DNA of 18,583 nt from JBGTBD01 sp041749475 (GTDB lineage Bacteria > Pseudomonadota > Alphaproteobacteria > Rickettsiales > UBA998), in assembly GCA_041749475.1 (NCBI GenBank), contig JBGTBD010000059.1, positions 1 to 18,583 on the forward strand, written 5' to 3'. Both the position numbers and the translations under genes were made by a program. Below, piece after piece: positions 6,953-14,309 of this stretch. Position 1 is the stretch's first letter. Every line of letters begins with the position of its first letter. The notes under the pieces were generated by a model that saw only the letters and a list, made by a program, of their open reading frames with translations, was not told where the DNA came from and made no database searches.

Positions 6953-8551
6953 ATGTTATATAATTGGCAAGACCCACATTCCCTAATCCACCGGGCGGAG
7001 ATATACCAGCCGTCGAAGTATGCCGAGGCCATACTCTATGCGCCCGAGCACGCCGACCCGGAGAAACTGCATCATCTCGACCAGCAACTGAAGGCAGCGG
7101 GATTCAACACGGTGGCGGACGTGGAAGGCGGGAGTGCGGCGCTGCACATCATGCAGATCGAGTCGCCGGAAAAACTGCTGGATGTATTAAGATTAAACGG
7201 TGGGGTAATGGGTGAGGCGAGCGTCACCAAAACGCACCGCGACGTGCTCTACGAAAAATCGCCGTTACAGAAGGTAAAAGAGAATGCGGCTTCCACTGCC
7301 GGTTATCTCTACGTACTGGCGGATGCGGTGATGATGCTGTCGGGCTATATCCGGGCCAAAGGGTTGCAGAAACAGGACGGCGGTATCAGCGAGTTGATGA
7401 CGGGTCTGGCATGGGCCGTGCCCAACCTCAACCTCGCCATCAACGGCAAGAAAGATCCTAAATTCCAGACGGCGGCGCTGATGGAAGGGTTCGATAAATA
7501 CGTCAAGGAACAGGGCATCCAGCTTCCCGAAGGCGAAGCGATGACCATCGAGAACCTCACCAAGTCCAGCGGCATGCTGGAAGCGGCGCACCGCTTCCTC
7601 AGCGACCATGCTATCACCATCAATAACACCGGGGAGGCCATCGGCGGGATGATCATGACGAAGGCGGGATGGCAACAGCGCCCCGGCCTTTCCGACCAGC
7701 CCAACTATTTCAAGATGGCGGCGGGGAATTTCGTAACCACAGGGATGGGGCTCAGTGTCCTGTTGCCGGAGAAGAAAACCATGATGCATCTGGATGGCTC
7801 GCCGGTCATCCATGATTCCCGCGAGAAGGCGGGCGGCGACCTAAGCGCGCCTGTACAGGAGCAAGGGGCTGCGGGCGCAAAGGAAGGAGAAAGCGGGTTC
7901 AAGAGCTGGTTCCAGAAAGAGGTGCTCGACCACCCGATGCGGCTCGCCGGGTATCTGCCAATGGGTAATAATATTTCCAACCTTGTTGGCTCGCTGTGGT
8001 GGGAGCCTAAGAAGCTTAAAGAGTTCAAGGACAAAGAACATCCTGCGGCGGTGGCGAAGCTGGAGAAGCAGATTGCCAACATTCCTAAGGTTTCGGCAGA
8101 CACCCTTGATGAAGCGCAGCGTCGCAATCTAGGTGAGTTACAAAAATCACTCGATGGTCTTCACGATAAGCTGAATGAAGCAGAAAACTTTAAAAAAGGC
8201 GCGTCGCTCAATACGCTCAGCGCGGGACTCTTCATGCTGGCGAACCTGACGTACAGCACCGCGTCCAAGAACGGCGGCTCCAAGCTGGAAAAGGCGGGGG
8301 GCTTGAATAACGTGCTGGCGGTGGCGGCGAACGTCGTGGCTTCGCAACCTCAGCAGAAACAATCGGCGCTCGTCGAGCATATCGCCACCGCGTTGGCGGC
8401 GGAGAAGGATATATGCGTTGCGGAGTCTGAGCTTTCCGCGGCGTTGCACGAGAAAGTCGCCGCACTGGGCAAGAACCCGTGGGCGCAGCGGGTACGCGTC
8501 CCAGCGCCTGCGAACGGCAATTCACTCGATGCCGGGCCAGCCGTCGCCTAA
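6953..8551 (+). CDS. Large hypothetical protein, 532 aa, possibly membrane-associated
   Basis: I do not recognise this protein. It starts with a mixed alpha/beta-looking region ('YQPSKYAEAILYAPEHADPE', residues 19-38). A hydrophobic helix follows at about 112-133 ('NAASTAGYLYVLADAVMMLS'), then a region with short hydrophobic patches ('GNFVTTGMGLSVLLPE'), a charged Lys/Glu-rich stretch (about 345-420), and a last hydrophobic/Ala-rich part ('LNTLSAGLFMLANLTYSTAS' and 'NNVLAVAANVVAS'). The C-terminus is Pro/Ala-rich. This could be a protein that binds or spans the inner membrane. The start is uncertain: an in-frame GTG at 6914 adds 13 residues and lies 6 nt after TATTCT (6902-6907), while the ATG at 6953 has only a distant AGGAGG (6919-6924, 28 nt away). 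Codon use and lack of internal stops support a real gene. It stands alone. Confidence 0.7.
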   Translation: MLYNWQDPHSLIHRAEIYQPSKYAEAILYAPEHADPEKLHHLDQQLKAAGFNTVADVEGGSAALHIMQIESPEKLLDVLRLNGGVMGEASVTKTHRDVLYEKSPLQKVKENAASTAGYLYVLADAVMMLSGYIRAKGLQKQDGGISELMTGLAWAVPNLNLAINGKKDPKFQTAALMEGFDKYVKEQGIQLPEGEAMTIENLTKSSGMLEAAHRFLSDHAITINNTGEAIGGMIMTKAGWQQRPGLSDQPNYFKMAAGNFVTTGMGLSVLLPEKKTMMHLDGSPVIHDSREKAGGDLSAPVQEQGAAGAKEGESGFKSWFQKEVLDHPMRLAGYLPMGNNISNLVGSLWWEPKKLKEFKDKEHPAAVAKLEKQIANIPKVSADTLDEAQRRNLGELQKSLDGLHDKLNEAENFKKGASLNTLSAGLFMLANLTYSTASKNGGSKLEKAGGLNNVLAVAANVVASQPQQKQSALVEHIATALAAEKDICVAESELSAALHEKVAALGKNPWAQRVRVPAPANGNSLDAGPAVA

Positions 8552-8615
8552 CAGCCTATCAATCTTTTCTTAAACCCGGTTTGCTAGGATGGCCCATTCA
8601 TGATGGGAGACATCC

Positions 8616-8870
8616 ATGTCCGTACACCGCGATATCGCCATTGCCATCCAGAACGCGGACACCTCGTATTTCTTCGAGGATTACAGCAAGCAGGCTGCGG
8701 CGGTCGTAAAAGTGCTCGCAAGCAAAGGCTATTGTGTGTTGCCGAAAGAGCCGACGGAGCCGATGATCCAAGCGGGAACGGAGGCCATCCTCCCGGGGAA
8801 GGTGCATCCGGAGGAGCATGTGAAATATGTCTACTCGGCGATGCTGAAAGCGGCGCTCAGGAAGAAGTGA
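8616..8870 (+). CDS. Small hypothetical protein, 84 aa
   Basis: A short gene with a proper ribosome site (GGGAG at 8602-8606, 9 nt before the ATG). The protein starts with a helical region and ends with 'GYCVLPKEPTEPMIQAGTEA' and 'HVKYVYSAMLKAA'. The pattern G-Y-VLP-EPTE-MI-AG ... Y-AML-A recurs in many small phage-borne and chromosomal proteins of unknown function, which I recall only as a motif. It is soluble and probably cytoplasmic. A TAGGAT hexamer (8585-8590) may be its -10 element. It lies between the large unknown protein and a palindromic repeat, with no other partner. Confidence 0.7.
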   Translation: MSVHRDIAIAIQNADTSYFFEDYSKQAAAVVKVLASKGYCVLPKEPTEPMIQAGTEAILPGKVHPEEHVKYVYSAMLKAALRKK

Positions 8871-8897
8871 GTGTGGTTGTCCACTCATTGCACCCTT

Positions 8898-9023
8898 TCG
8901 TCATTCGCCGAGTTTTGCTGGCAACACTATAGGGGAATCCAGAGGCCAGATAGCAATGGTCGACACAATGGATATATGCACCGGACGCGGCGCGCTGGAT
9001 TCCCGCTTTCGCGGGAATGACGA
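8898..9023. repeat. Imperfect palindromic intergenic element (REP/MITE-like)
   Basis: Two pairs of arms are nested: TCGTCATTC (8898-8906) with GAATGACGA (9015-9023), and GGGAATCCAG (8933-8942) with CTGGATTCCC (8995-9004). The right end folds on its own into a perfect 8-bp stem, ATTCCCGC-TTTC-GCGGGAAT (8999-9018). The stretch holds no gene and fills most of the 177-nt gap between two convergent genes. The right end is of the 'ATTCCCGC..GCGGGAAT' repeat kind common in proteobacterial intergenic DNA. Confidence 0.75.
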
Positions 9024-9047
9024 TGGGGCGGGATGGATGAAATAGTG

Positions 9048-9521
9048 TTAGCGCGTACCTGTTGCGGCGGGGTTGTTGCGGTTTTCCATGAAGAGCGAAT
9101 AGAAATCGAACGGTTCCATCATCAGAGGCGGGAAACCGCCGTCGCGCGTGACATCGGAAACGATGCGTCGGGTGTAGGGGAAGAGGATGAAGGCGCAATC
9201 GACCAGCAATAGTTGCTCGATCTGTTGTTCGGGGATGTTCTGAATCTCGAACAGGCCCGCATGGCTCAGGTCCACGATAAAAAGCGTACGCTCGGTCGCG
9301 GCGCGCACGGAGATACGCAGCGTCAGTTCAAAAACGTTATCCTGCAGCTTCTGAGCAGCGAGATCGGCGGAGACATCCACGCGCGGCGCTTCGCGCAAGG
9401 CCAACATACTAGCGGGGGCGTGCGGATTCTCGAAAGAGAGGTCTTTGATGTACTGCGCCTTCATCGAGAAGCGGGGCTGGCCGTCATTCGGCTGGGCTTG
9501 GGGCTGTGTTGGCTCGTTCAT
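9048..9521 (-). CDS. secB: Protein-export chaperone SecB
   Basis: SecB is a cytoplasmic tetrameric chaperone that holds preproteins unfolded and hands them to SecA. The 157-aa product has the SecB core: 'AQYIKDLSFENPHAP' (residues about 22-36), 'NVFELTLRISVRA' (about 62-74), 'LFEIQNIPEQQIEQLLLVDC' (about 90-109) and 'LFPYTRRIVSDVTRDGGFPPLMMEPFDF', which is quoted here only as the span of about 113-140. The N-terminus is a Gln/Pro-rich extension common in alphaproteobacteria. The start at 9521 has CGGAG seven nt upstream. It is divergent from the Tim44-like gene, an arrangement kept in this class. SecB would serve the exported products nearby (PagL, MltA). Confidence 0.96.
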   Translation of the reverse strand: MNEPTQPQAQPNDGQPRFSMKAQYIKDLSFENPHAPASMLALREAPRVDVSADLAAQKLQDNVFELTLRISVRAATERTLFIVDLSHAGLFEIQNIPEQQIEQLLLVDCAFILFPYTRRIVSDVTRDGGFPPLMMEPFDFYSLFMENRNNPAATGTR

Positions 9522-9624
9522 AGTTATACTCCGAAATTCACTGTGGCGGGCACTTTAGGCATTCTGCCCCGATAAATCACCAAAAAAATGCGGACCGGGC
9601 AAAACGAGGCGCTTTACTCCGCTG

Positions 9625-9653
9625 TTGTTTTCTTCGGCAAGGCATATTACATA
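9625..9653 (+). promoter_or_regulatory. Candidate promoter of the Tim44-mltA-smr-RR-HK run, leaderless
   Basis: TTGTTT (9625-9630), a 17-nt spacer and TACATA (9648-9653) are followed after 6 nt by the ATG at 9660. No Shine-Dalgarno is present. It could drive the whole five-gene run. Confidence 0.4.
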
Positions 9654-9659
9654 AGAGTC

Positions 9660-10319
9660 ATGCCTGCTGACCTGATCATCATCGCGGCGATCGCCGTATT
9701 CATCCTCCTCCGCCTTCGGAGCGTCCTCGGCCAGAAACCGGGCGACATGCCCAACCCGATGCGCGAGATCAATCCCGAACGTGAAAAGGTCGTGCAGATC
9801 GCGCCGCGTGAACCGATGATGCAGGACGCCGAGATCGCCGAAGAGGATCTCTCGCTCGATGATACGAAATGGCCGGAAGCGGTACGTGACGGCATCGCCG
9901 ATATACGCAAGCTCGATAAGCAATTCACCATGACCTCCTTCATGGAAGGCGCGAATATTGCGTTCGATATGGTGCATGACGCTTTCGCCAAGGGTGACCG
10001 TGAGACGTTGAAAGGGCTGATGAGCAAGGACGTGTTCGCCCTGTTCAAGCAGGAACTCGATGCCCGCGCATCGCAGGATGAGTACGGGGTGGCGACGCTC
10101 ATCGCCATCACCAAGGCGGAGCCTAAGTCAGCATCCGTGAAAGGCAGCAAAGCTTCGGTAACGGTGCATTTCGTCAGTGAGCAAATTCAATCGCGCCGCG
10201 ATAAGAAGAATACCGTTGTCGCCGGAGGTACGTCGGCCATCCAGCATATTGAGGATGAATGGACGTTCGAGCGTGACTTGCGCTCCGCTAACCCGAACTG
10301 GGTCGTCAGCGACACATAA
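9660..10319 (+). CDS. Tim44/TimA-family putative adaptor protein
   Basis: The 219-aa product has an N-terminal membrane anchor (residues 3-17, 'ADLIIIAAIAVFILL') and a 'RLRSVLGQKPGD' segment typical of bacterial Tim44-like proteins. An acidic linker follows, then a C-terminal Tim44 domain beginning near 'FMEGANIAFDMVHDAFAKGD' and ending 'DEWTFERDLRSANPNWVVSDT', where the WTF-R-----NW pattern is characteristic. In mitochondria Tim44 tethers Hsp70 to the translocon. The bacterial protein is anchored in the inner membrane and its exact role is not settled. ATG 9660 gives the anchor right at the N-terminus; the frame is open 72 nt further upstream, but those residues do not look like the family. 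It sits between secB and mltA, as in many alphaproteobacteria. Confidence 0.9.
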   Translation: MPADLIIIAAIAVFILLRLRSVLGQKPGDMPNPMREINPEREKVVQIAPREPMMQDAEIAEEDLSLDDTKWPEAVRDGIADIRKLDKQFTMTSFMEGANIAFDMVHDAFAKGDRETLKGLMSKDVFALFKQELDARASQDEYGVATLIAITKAEPKSASVKGSKASVTVHFVSEQIQSRRDKKNTVVAGGTSAIQHIEDEWTFERDLRSANPNWVVSDT

Positions 10320-10338
10320 ACCGTAAAGGGGAATCTGT

Positions 10339-11472
10339 ATGAACGCACTGCGGCATATCCTGTCTGTGGCCGGATGTCTGTTGATGCCTAGCGCCTGTGC
10401 GCCCGTCACGTCATCGCTGGAGACATTACAGACCATGCAATCCACGAATGTCACCGTGACGCCGCTGCGTTTTTCGACAATGCCCGAATGGGACGGGGAG
10501 CGGATCGAGCCATCGCTGCAGCAATTCAAAGTGGCGTGCGGCAAGGGGTTCACCAACCGTAACAAGCCCCTTGGTATGTCCCTCGTCATGCCGACGCCGA
10601 TGCAGTGGCAGACCATCTGTCATGCGGCGCAGCGTGTACAGCCGGGACGGCGTTCAGCGGAGCAATTTTTTGAAACCTATTTTACACCTTACCGGATTTC
10701 GCGTGGGCAGGATAAGGCCCTGTTCACGGGATATTATATTCCGCTGTTGCAGGGTAGCCTGACCCAGTCAGACCAGTATCGCTGGCCGGTTTATGGGTTG
10801 CCGCAGGAGTTGGTGAATCCGAATGGTGCGCCGTTCTTTACGCGTCAGCAGATCAATGACGGAGCGCTCAAAGGGCGTGGGCTGGAGATCGCGTGGGTGA
10901 ATGACCCCGTCATGCTCTTTTTCGCGCAAGTGCAGGGTTCGGCACGGATGCGATTGCCGGACGGGCGCGTGGTGTTGTTGCAGTTCGCGGGAAAGAATGG
11001 TCAACCGTATGTCGCCATCGGGCGCGTGCTGGTGCAGCGTGGCGAGATGACGCAGCAGGAGGTTTCCCTCCCCAGCATCAAACGTTGGCTGGAGCATTAC
11101 CCCGAGCAGGCGCAGGCATTGATGGAGGAGAATCCCTCCTTCGTGTTCTTTAAACTTGTCGAGCAGGCTCCTGCCATTACGGGTGCGCATGGCAGTGTGT
11201 TGAAAGCAGAATATTCACTGGCGACCGACCCGGCCTATATCCCGCTCGGTGCGCCTGTGCTGGTAAGCACCGTTGTGCCTGACCCGATGGCCGTCGCGGG
11301 CACGATGCTGCCGTTCAAGCGCGTGATGATCGCGCAGGATGTGGGCACGGCCATCACCGGGCCGCTGCGCGGTGATATTTTCTTCGGTGAAGGGAAAGAG
11401 GCGGAATTTCTGGCGGGACATCAGCGCGGTGAAGGTTCCATCATCCTACTCTGGCCGAACGCGGGGCGCTGA
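10339..11472 (+). CDS. mltA: Membrane-bound lytic murein transglycosylase A
   Basis: MltA cleaves the glycan strands of peptidoglycan and forms 1,6-anhydromuramic ends. Residues 1-20 form a lipoprotein signal ending in a lipobox-like 'MPSAC', so Cys20 would be lipidated. The MltA domain shows 'FTGYYIPLLQGS', 'GLEIAWVNDPVMLFFAQVQG' and 'GQPYVAIGRVL'. The C-terminal 3D domain shows 'IPLGAPVLVST', 'AQDVGTAITGPLRGDIFFG' (with the catalytic Asp in QDVG) and a final 'LLWP'. The usual IQGSGR is VQGSAR here. Length (377 aa) is normal. AAAGGGG lies 7 nt upstream of the ATG, 19 nt after the Tim44-like gene, and the stop overlaps the smr start by 1 nt. The enzyme works in the periplasm at the outer membrane. 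Confidence 0.95.
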   Translation: MNALRHILSVAGCLLMPSACAPVTSSLETLQTMQSTNVTVTPLRFSTMPEWDGERIEPSLQQFKVACGKGFTNRNKPLGMSLVMPTPMQWQTICHAAQRVQPGRRSAEQFFETYFTPYRISRGQDKALFTGYYIPLLQGSLTQSDQYRWPVYGLPQELVNPNGAPFFTRQQINDGALKGRGLEIAWVNDPVMLFFAQVQGSARMRLPDGRVVLLQFAGKNGQPYVAIGRVLVQRGEMTQQEVSLPSIKRWLEHYPEQAQALMEENPSFVFFKLVEQAPAITGAHGSVLKAEYSLATDPAYIPLGAPVLVSTVVPDPMAVAGTMLPFKRVMIAQDVGTAITGPLRGDIFFGEGKEAEFLAGHQRGEGSIILLWPNAGR

Positions 11473-11972
11473 TGCGTCGCCGCCCGCCGCCGCTGACCGA
11501 GGATGACAAACAGGTCTGGAAACAGGTAACGGAAACCGTTGTTCCCTTAGAGGGCCATCCGCCCTTTATCGAACCTGTATCCGCCCCTCCCCAGCCCGTA
11601 CATATCCAGATTAAAACACCGGATGGGCCGCGCAAAAAGACCGTCCATGCGGCTCCCACCCAGCTCGATAAGCCCACTGTACGCCGTATCCGCGCTCGCC
11701 GATTGCCGGTGGAAGGACGGATTGATTTGCATGATATGACGCTCGATGTCGCGCATTCGGCATTGGTGCGGTTTATTCTGCTTGCAGCGGAGAAGCGCCA
11801 GCGTACACTGCTAGTGATCACCGGCAAAGGCCGGACGGAGATGGGGAAAATCCGCCGCGAATTTCCGCATTGGCTGGAACAGCCGCCGCTTCGCTCGCTG
11901 GTGATCGGGTTTCACGTCGCGCACCGTGAGGACGGAGGGGAAGGAGCGTATTATGTTCGCATCCGGCACTAG
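11472..11972 (+). CDS. Smr-domain protein
   Basis: The 166-aa protein has a disordered Pro-rich N-terminal half (residues 1-75) and a C-terminal Smr domain. The domain motifs are 'IDLHDMTLDVAHSALVRFI' (about 82-100; usually DLHG), 'LLVITGKGR' (about 111-119) and 'GGEGAYYVRIR' (about 155-165). Smr domains act as nucleases, often on RNA or branched DNA, and the stand-alone forms in proteobacteria have no firmly known function. DLHD in place of DLHG keeps the key His. The start overlaps the mltA stop by 1 nt (TGATG), and the response-regulator start lies inside its last 20 nt, so translation is coupled in both directions. Confidence 0.9.
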   Translation: MRRRPPPLTEDDKQVWKQVTETVVPLEGHPPFIEPVSAPPQPVHIQIKTPDGPRKKTVHAAPTQLDKPTVRRIRARRLPVEGRIDLHDMTLDVAHSALVRFILLAAEKRQRTLLVITGKGRTEMGKIRREFPHWLEQPPLRSLVIGFHVAHREDGGEGAYYVRIRH

Positions 11973-12672
11973 TACAGCCTCAGCTAACGAGGCTCCAATC
12001 ATCCATCTGCTGGTTGTGGATGACGATATCCGCCTGCGCGAATTGCTGCAGCAATATCTCTCCGCGCAAGGTTTTCTCGTCACCTGCGCCGAGCACGCGA
12101 AGGACGCACGCGTCAAACTCAGCTATTTCCACTACGACCTCATCGTTCTCGACCGCATGATGCCGGGTGAGACGGGCGTGGAGTTCGCTGCCAAGTTCCG
12201 ACAGGAGCAAGAGACCCCCATTCTGATGCTGACCGCGATGGGCGCATCGGAAGACCGTATCAGCGGACTGGAGGCAGGCGTGGATGATTATCTCCCCAAA
12301 CCGTTCGAGCCGCGCGAACTGGTGCTGCGCATCAACAGCATCCTCCAGCGTACCCGTCGGCAAACGGAGGAGGTAAAGACCATCCGCCTTGGCGATTTTC
12401 GGTTCGACCCGCGCCGCAAGCAATTATTCAAGGGAGATCAACCCGTGCATCTGACCACGACGGAAGCGGACCTGCTCGGTGTGCTGGCGCAGCAATTGGG
12501 TCTGGCCGTGTCGCGTCAGGAACTCTCGCGTCAATTGCTGGGCGAGGGGGGGAATGAGCGTAGCGTCGATGTGCAGATCACACGCCTCCGCCGCAAAATC
12601 GAATCTGATTCCACCCGTCCCGTCATTATCCAGACGGTACGCGGCGAAGGCTATCGGTTGCAGGAGTATTGA
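11953..12672 (+). CDS. OmpR-family response regulator
   Basis: A transcription regulator of a two-component system. The receiver domain (residues about 17-130) has the acidic pocket 'VVDDD' (21-25), the phosphoacceptor Asp67 in 'DLIVLDRMMPGETG', Thr94 and Lys116 in 'DDYLPKPFEP'. The winged-helix output domain (about 140-237) reads 'FDPRRKQLFKGDQPVHLTTT' and ends in 'RRKIESDSTRPVIIQTVRGE'. I chose ATG 11953 because GGGGAAGGAG lies just upstream with 7 nt spacing; the frame stays open 27 nt further to a GTG. The product is 239 aa, normal for OmpR. It overlaps smr by 20 nt and the kinase by 1 nt. By layout the kinase at 12672 is its partner. Targets are unknown. Confidence 0.95.
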   Translation: MFASGTSTASANEAPIIHLLVVDDDIRLRELLQQYLSAQGFLVTCAEHAKDARVKLSYFHYDLIVLDRMMPGETGVEFAAKFRQEQETPILMLTAMGASEDRISGLEAGVDDYLPKPFEPRELVLRINSILQRTRRQTEEVKTIRLGDFRFDPRRKQLFKGDQPVHLTTTEADLLGVLAQQLGLAVSRQELSRQLLGEGGNERSVDVQITRLRRKIESDSTRPVIIQTVRGEGYRLQEY

Positions 12673-14036
12673 TGGCCGAGCCGCGCGAGAGAAAGACCTT
12701 GTTCCAGCGTGCCAAACGGTTTCTGCCCGTTTCGCTGTTTGGGCGGGCGTTGCTTATTCTGCTGGTTCCGATGGTGCTGGTGCAGGTCATCGCCATCTAT
12801 ATCTTCTATGACAGGCATTGGAGCAGCATGACGCGTAACCTCTCCGCCTCGCTCGCCGGGGAGGTCGCCATCCTCGTCCAAGAGGTACAGTTTTCAACGG
12901 GTAATGAGCGTAATTACCGCAAAGAGTTGATGAAGGATTTGATGAATGTGGACATCACCTTCACGCCGCGCAACAGCTTTACAGCGCTTGAGAAGCATGA
13001 CCCGCGATTCCATGAGCTTTCCCACCAGCTGCAACGCCGCATTGCCTTCCCGTTTTCCATCCGGCAAGTGCCCCCCGAGGATAATATCCTCGTGCAAGTG
13101 CAGATGTATGATTCGACGCTCAATGTACTGGTGGGGAAGAAGCGGCTGGTCAGTTCCACTACCTATATCTTCATCCTCTGGATGATTGGCTCAGCGGTGA
13201 TTACGCTCGGTATCGCGGTGCTGTTCCTGCGCAACCAGATTCGCCCCATTACGCAGCTCGCTAAAGTCTCGGACGCGTTCGGGCGGGGACAGGACGTAGG
13301 AGAATTCCGGCCCAGCGGTGCGCGAGAGATTCGGCAGGCGGGCAGAGCGTTCCTCACTATGCGCTCGCGCATCATGCGGCAGGTGGAGACGCGGACTGCT
13401 ATGCTCAATGCCATCTCGCACGATTTGCGCACTCCGCTGACACGCCTGAAATTGCAGCTCGAGATGCAGCCGGAGACGACGGTCTTCGGCGGGATGCGGA
13501 AGGATATCGACGAGATGCAAAGCATGATTCAGGAGTATCTGGATTTCGCCAAAGGGGCGGAAGGAGAGGAATCGCAGAGTGTATTGCTGTTGCCCTTTCT
13601 GCAGGAGACAGTCGATCCGTTTGTGCGTAACAGCGCTGCCGTATTGTTGCTCTGTGATGAGAACCCGGCCATCACCATTCGCCCGCGTCATATGCGTCGG
13701 GTGCTGGATAACCTCATCACCAACGCATTGCGCTACGGGAAAGAATGTACGGTGCGGGCCTTGATGCTGGGGGGCAATGTGGTGATCTATGTCGAGGATA
13801 AGGGGCCGGGCATTCCTGAGGATCAGTTCGAAGAAGTGTTCAAACCGTTCCGCCGTCTGGAGCCATCACGCAATTTCTCGACCGGCGGGGCGGGTCTTGG
13901 CCTTTCTATCGCGCGAGATATCGTACAGGCGCATGGGGGGGATATCACCCTCAAAAACAGCGTTAGCGATATGGGTGAAGTGCGGGGGTTGCAGGTACGC
14001 GTTCGGCTACCGTATGAACGGGCGATTGAGAGTTAG
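12672..14036 (+). CDS. EnvZ-type sensor histidine kinase
   Basis: An inner-membrane sensor kinase, 454 aa. Transmembrane helix 1 is at about 21-46 ('SLFGRALLILLVPMVLVQVI' onward), followed by a periplasmic domain of about 110 residues and helix 2 at about 161-188. A HAMP linker begins at 'NQIRPITQLAKVSDAFGRGQ'. The dimerisation/phosphoacceptor box is 'MLNAISHDLRTPLTRLKLQL' with His250. The ATPase part has the N box 'RRVLDNLITNALRYGKE', the G1 box 'VEDKGPGIPEDQFEEVFKPF' and the G2 box 'GAGLGLSIARDIVQAHGGD'. All catalytic elements are intact. The order TM-sensor-TM-HAMP-HisKA-HATPase is that of EnvZ. The ATG overlaps the regulator's TGA by 1 nt, which favours a matched pair. The signal sensed cannot be read from the sequence; the neighbourhood suggests the envelope. 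Confidence 0.95.
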   Translation: MAEPRERKTLFQRAKRFLPVSLFGRALLILLVPMVLVQVIAIYIFYDRHWSSMTRNLSASLAGEVAILVQEVQFSTGNERNYRKELMKDLMNVDITFTPRNSFTALEKHDPRFHELSHQLQRRIAFPFSIRQVPPEDNILVQVQMYDSTLNVLVGKKRLVSSTTYIFILWMIGSAVITLGIAVLFLRNQIRPITQLAKVSDAFGRGQDVGEFRPSGAREIRQAGRAFLTMRSRIMRQVETRTAMLNAISHDLRTPLTRLKLQLEMQPETTVFGGMRKDIDEMQSMIQEYLDFAKGAEGEESQSVLLLPFLQETVDPFVRNSAAVLLLCDENPAITIRPRHMRRVLDNLITNALRYGKECTVRALMLGGNVVIYVEDKGPGIPEDQFEEVFKPFRRLEPSRNFSTGGAGLGLSIARDIVQAHGGDITLKNSVSDMGEVRGLQVRVRLPYERAIES

Positions 14037-14053
14037 ATTCTTAAATGATGCTG

Positions 14054-14227
14054 CGCCCCTCTCACCGCTTCCCCTCTCCCTTGAGGGAGAGGGTTGCGTA
14101 GGCTCGGCGAGCGGAAGCGAGCTTAGCCGTAGCTGGGTGAGGGGGCGAACAGAAGAGTTCCCCTTCACCCGGAGTACCCTCACCCGTATTTCCAAGAGGA
14201 AATCCGGCCTCTCCCGGTGGGAGAGGC
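14054..14227. repeat. Cluster of stem-loops (REP-like) after the kinase gene
   Basis: Several perfect inverted repeats lie in the 273-nt gap between the kinase and the phasin. CCCTCTCCC (14072-14080) pairs with GGGAGAGGG (14085-14093). GGGTGAGGG (14135-14143) pairs with CCCTCACCC (14177-14185). ATTTCC (14188-14193) pairs with GGAAAT (14198-14203). GCCTCTCCC (14207-14215) pairs with GGGAGAGGC (14219-14227). A wider pair encloses the left half (14054-14066 with 14136-14147). No gene is seen; frames here are shadows. It resembles the CCCTCTCCC/GGGTGAGGG repeats found between genes in many proteobacteria. Confidence 0.75.
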
Positions 14228-14261
14228 GAACAGCGTGTCGGGGGGTGCAAAACACACAACA

Positions 14262-14287
14262 AAAAAGGACGCTGAAGCGTCCTTTTT
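14262..14287. terminator. Bidirectional rho-independent terminator
   Basis: GGACGC (14267-14272), loop TGAA, GCGTCC (14277-14282), flanked by an A run before (14261-14266) and a T run after (14283-14287). It works in either direction: for the kinase operon on the plus strand and the phasin gene on the minus strand, whose stops face it. Confidence 0.9.
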
Positions 14288-14309
14288 CGATACTATAAAG
14301 ATACGCTGA

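Noticed and set aside
8600..8932. 110-aa plus-strand open frame overlapping the 84-aa gene
   Set aside because: The 84-aa frame has a properly spaced GGGAG ribosome site and a familiar motif; the longer frame runs into the repeat element and has no such support.
14054..14227. CRISPR array
   Set aside because: The repeats are inverted stems of unequal spacing without uniform direct repeats and spacers, and no cas genes are nearby.
14007..14262. Minus-strand frames of 66-82 aa and the long plus-strand frame over the repeat cluster
   Set aside because: Their translations are made of the stem-loop repeats themselves (Pro/Ser/Arg/Glu patterns) and have no ribosome sites.
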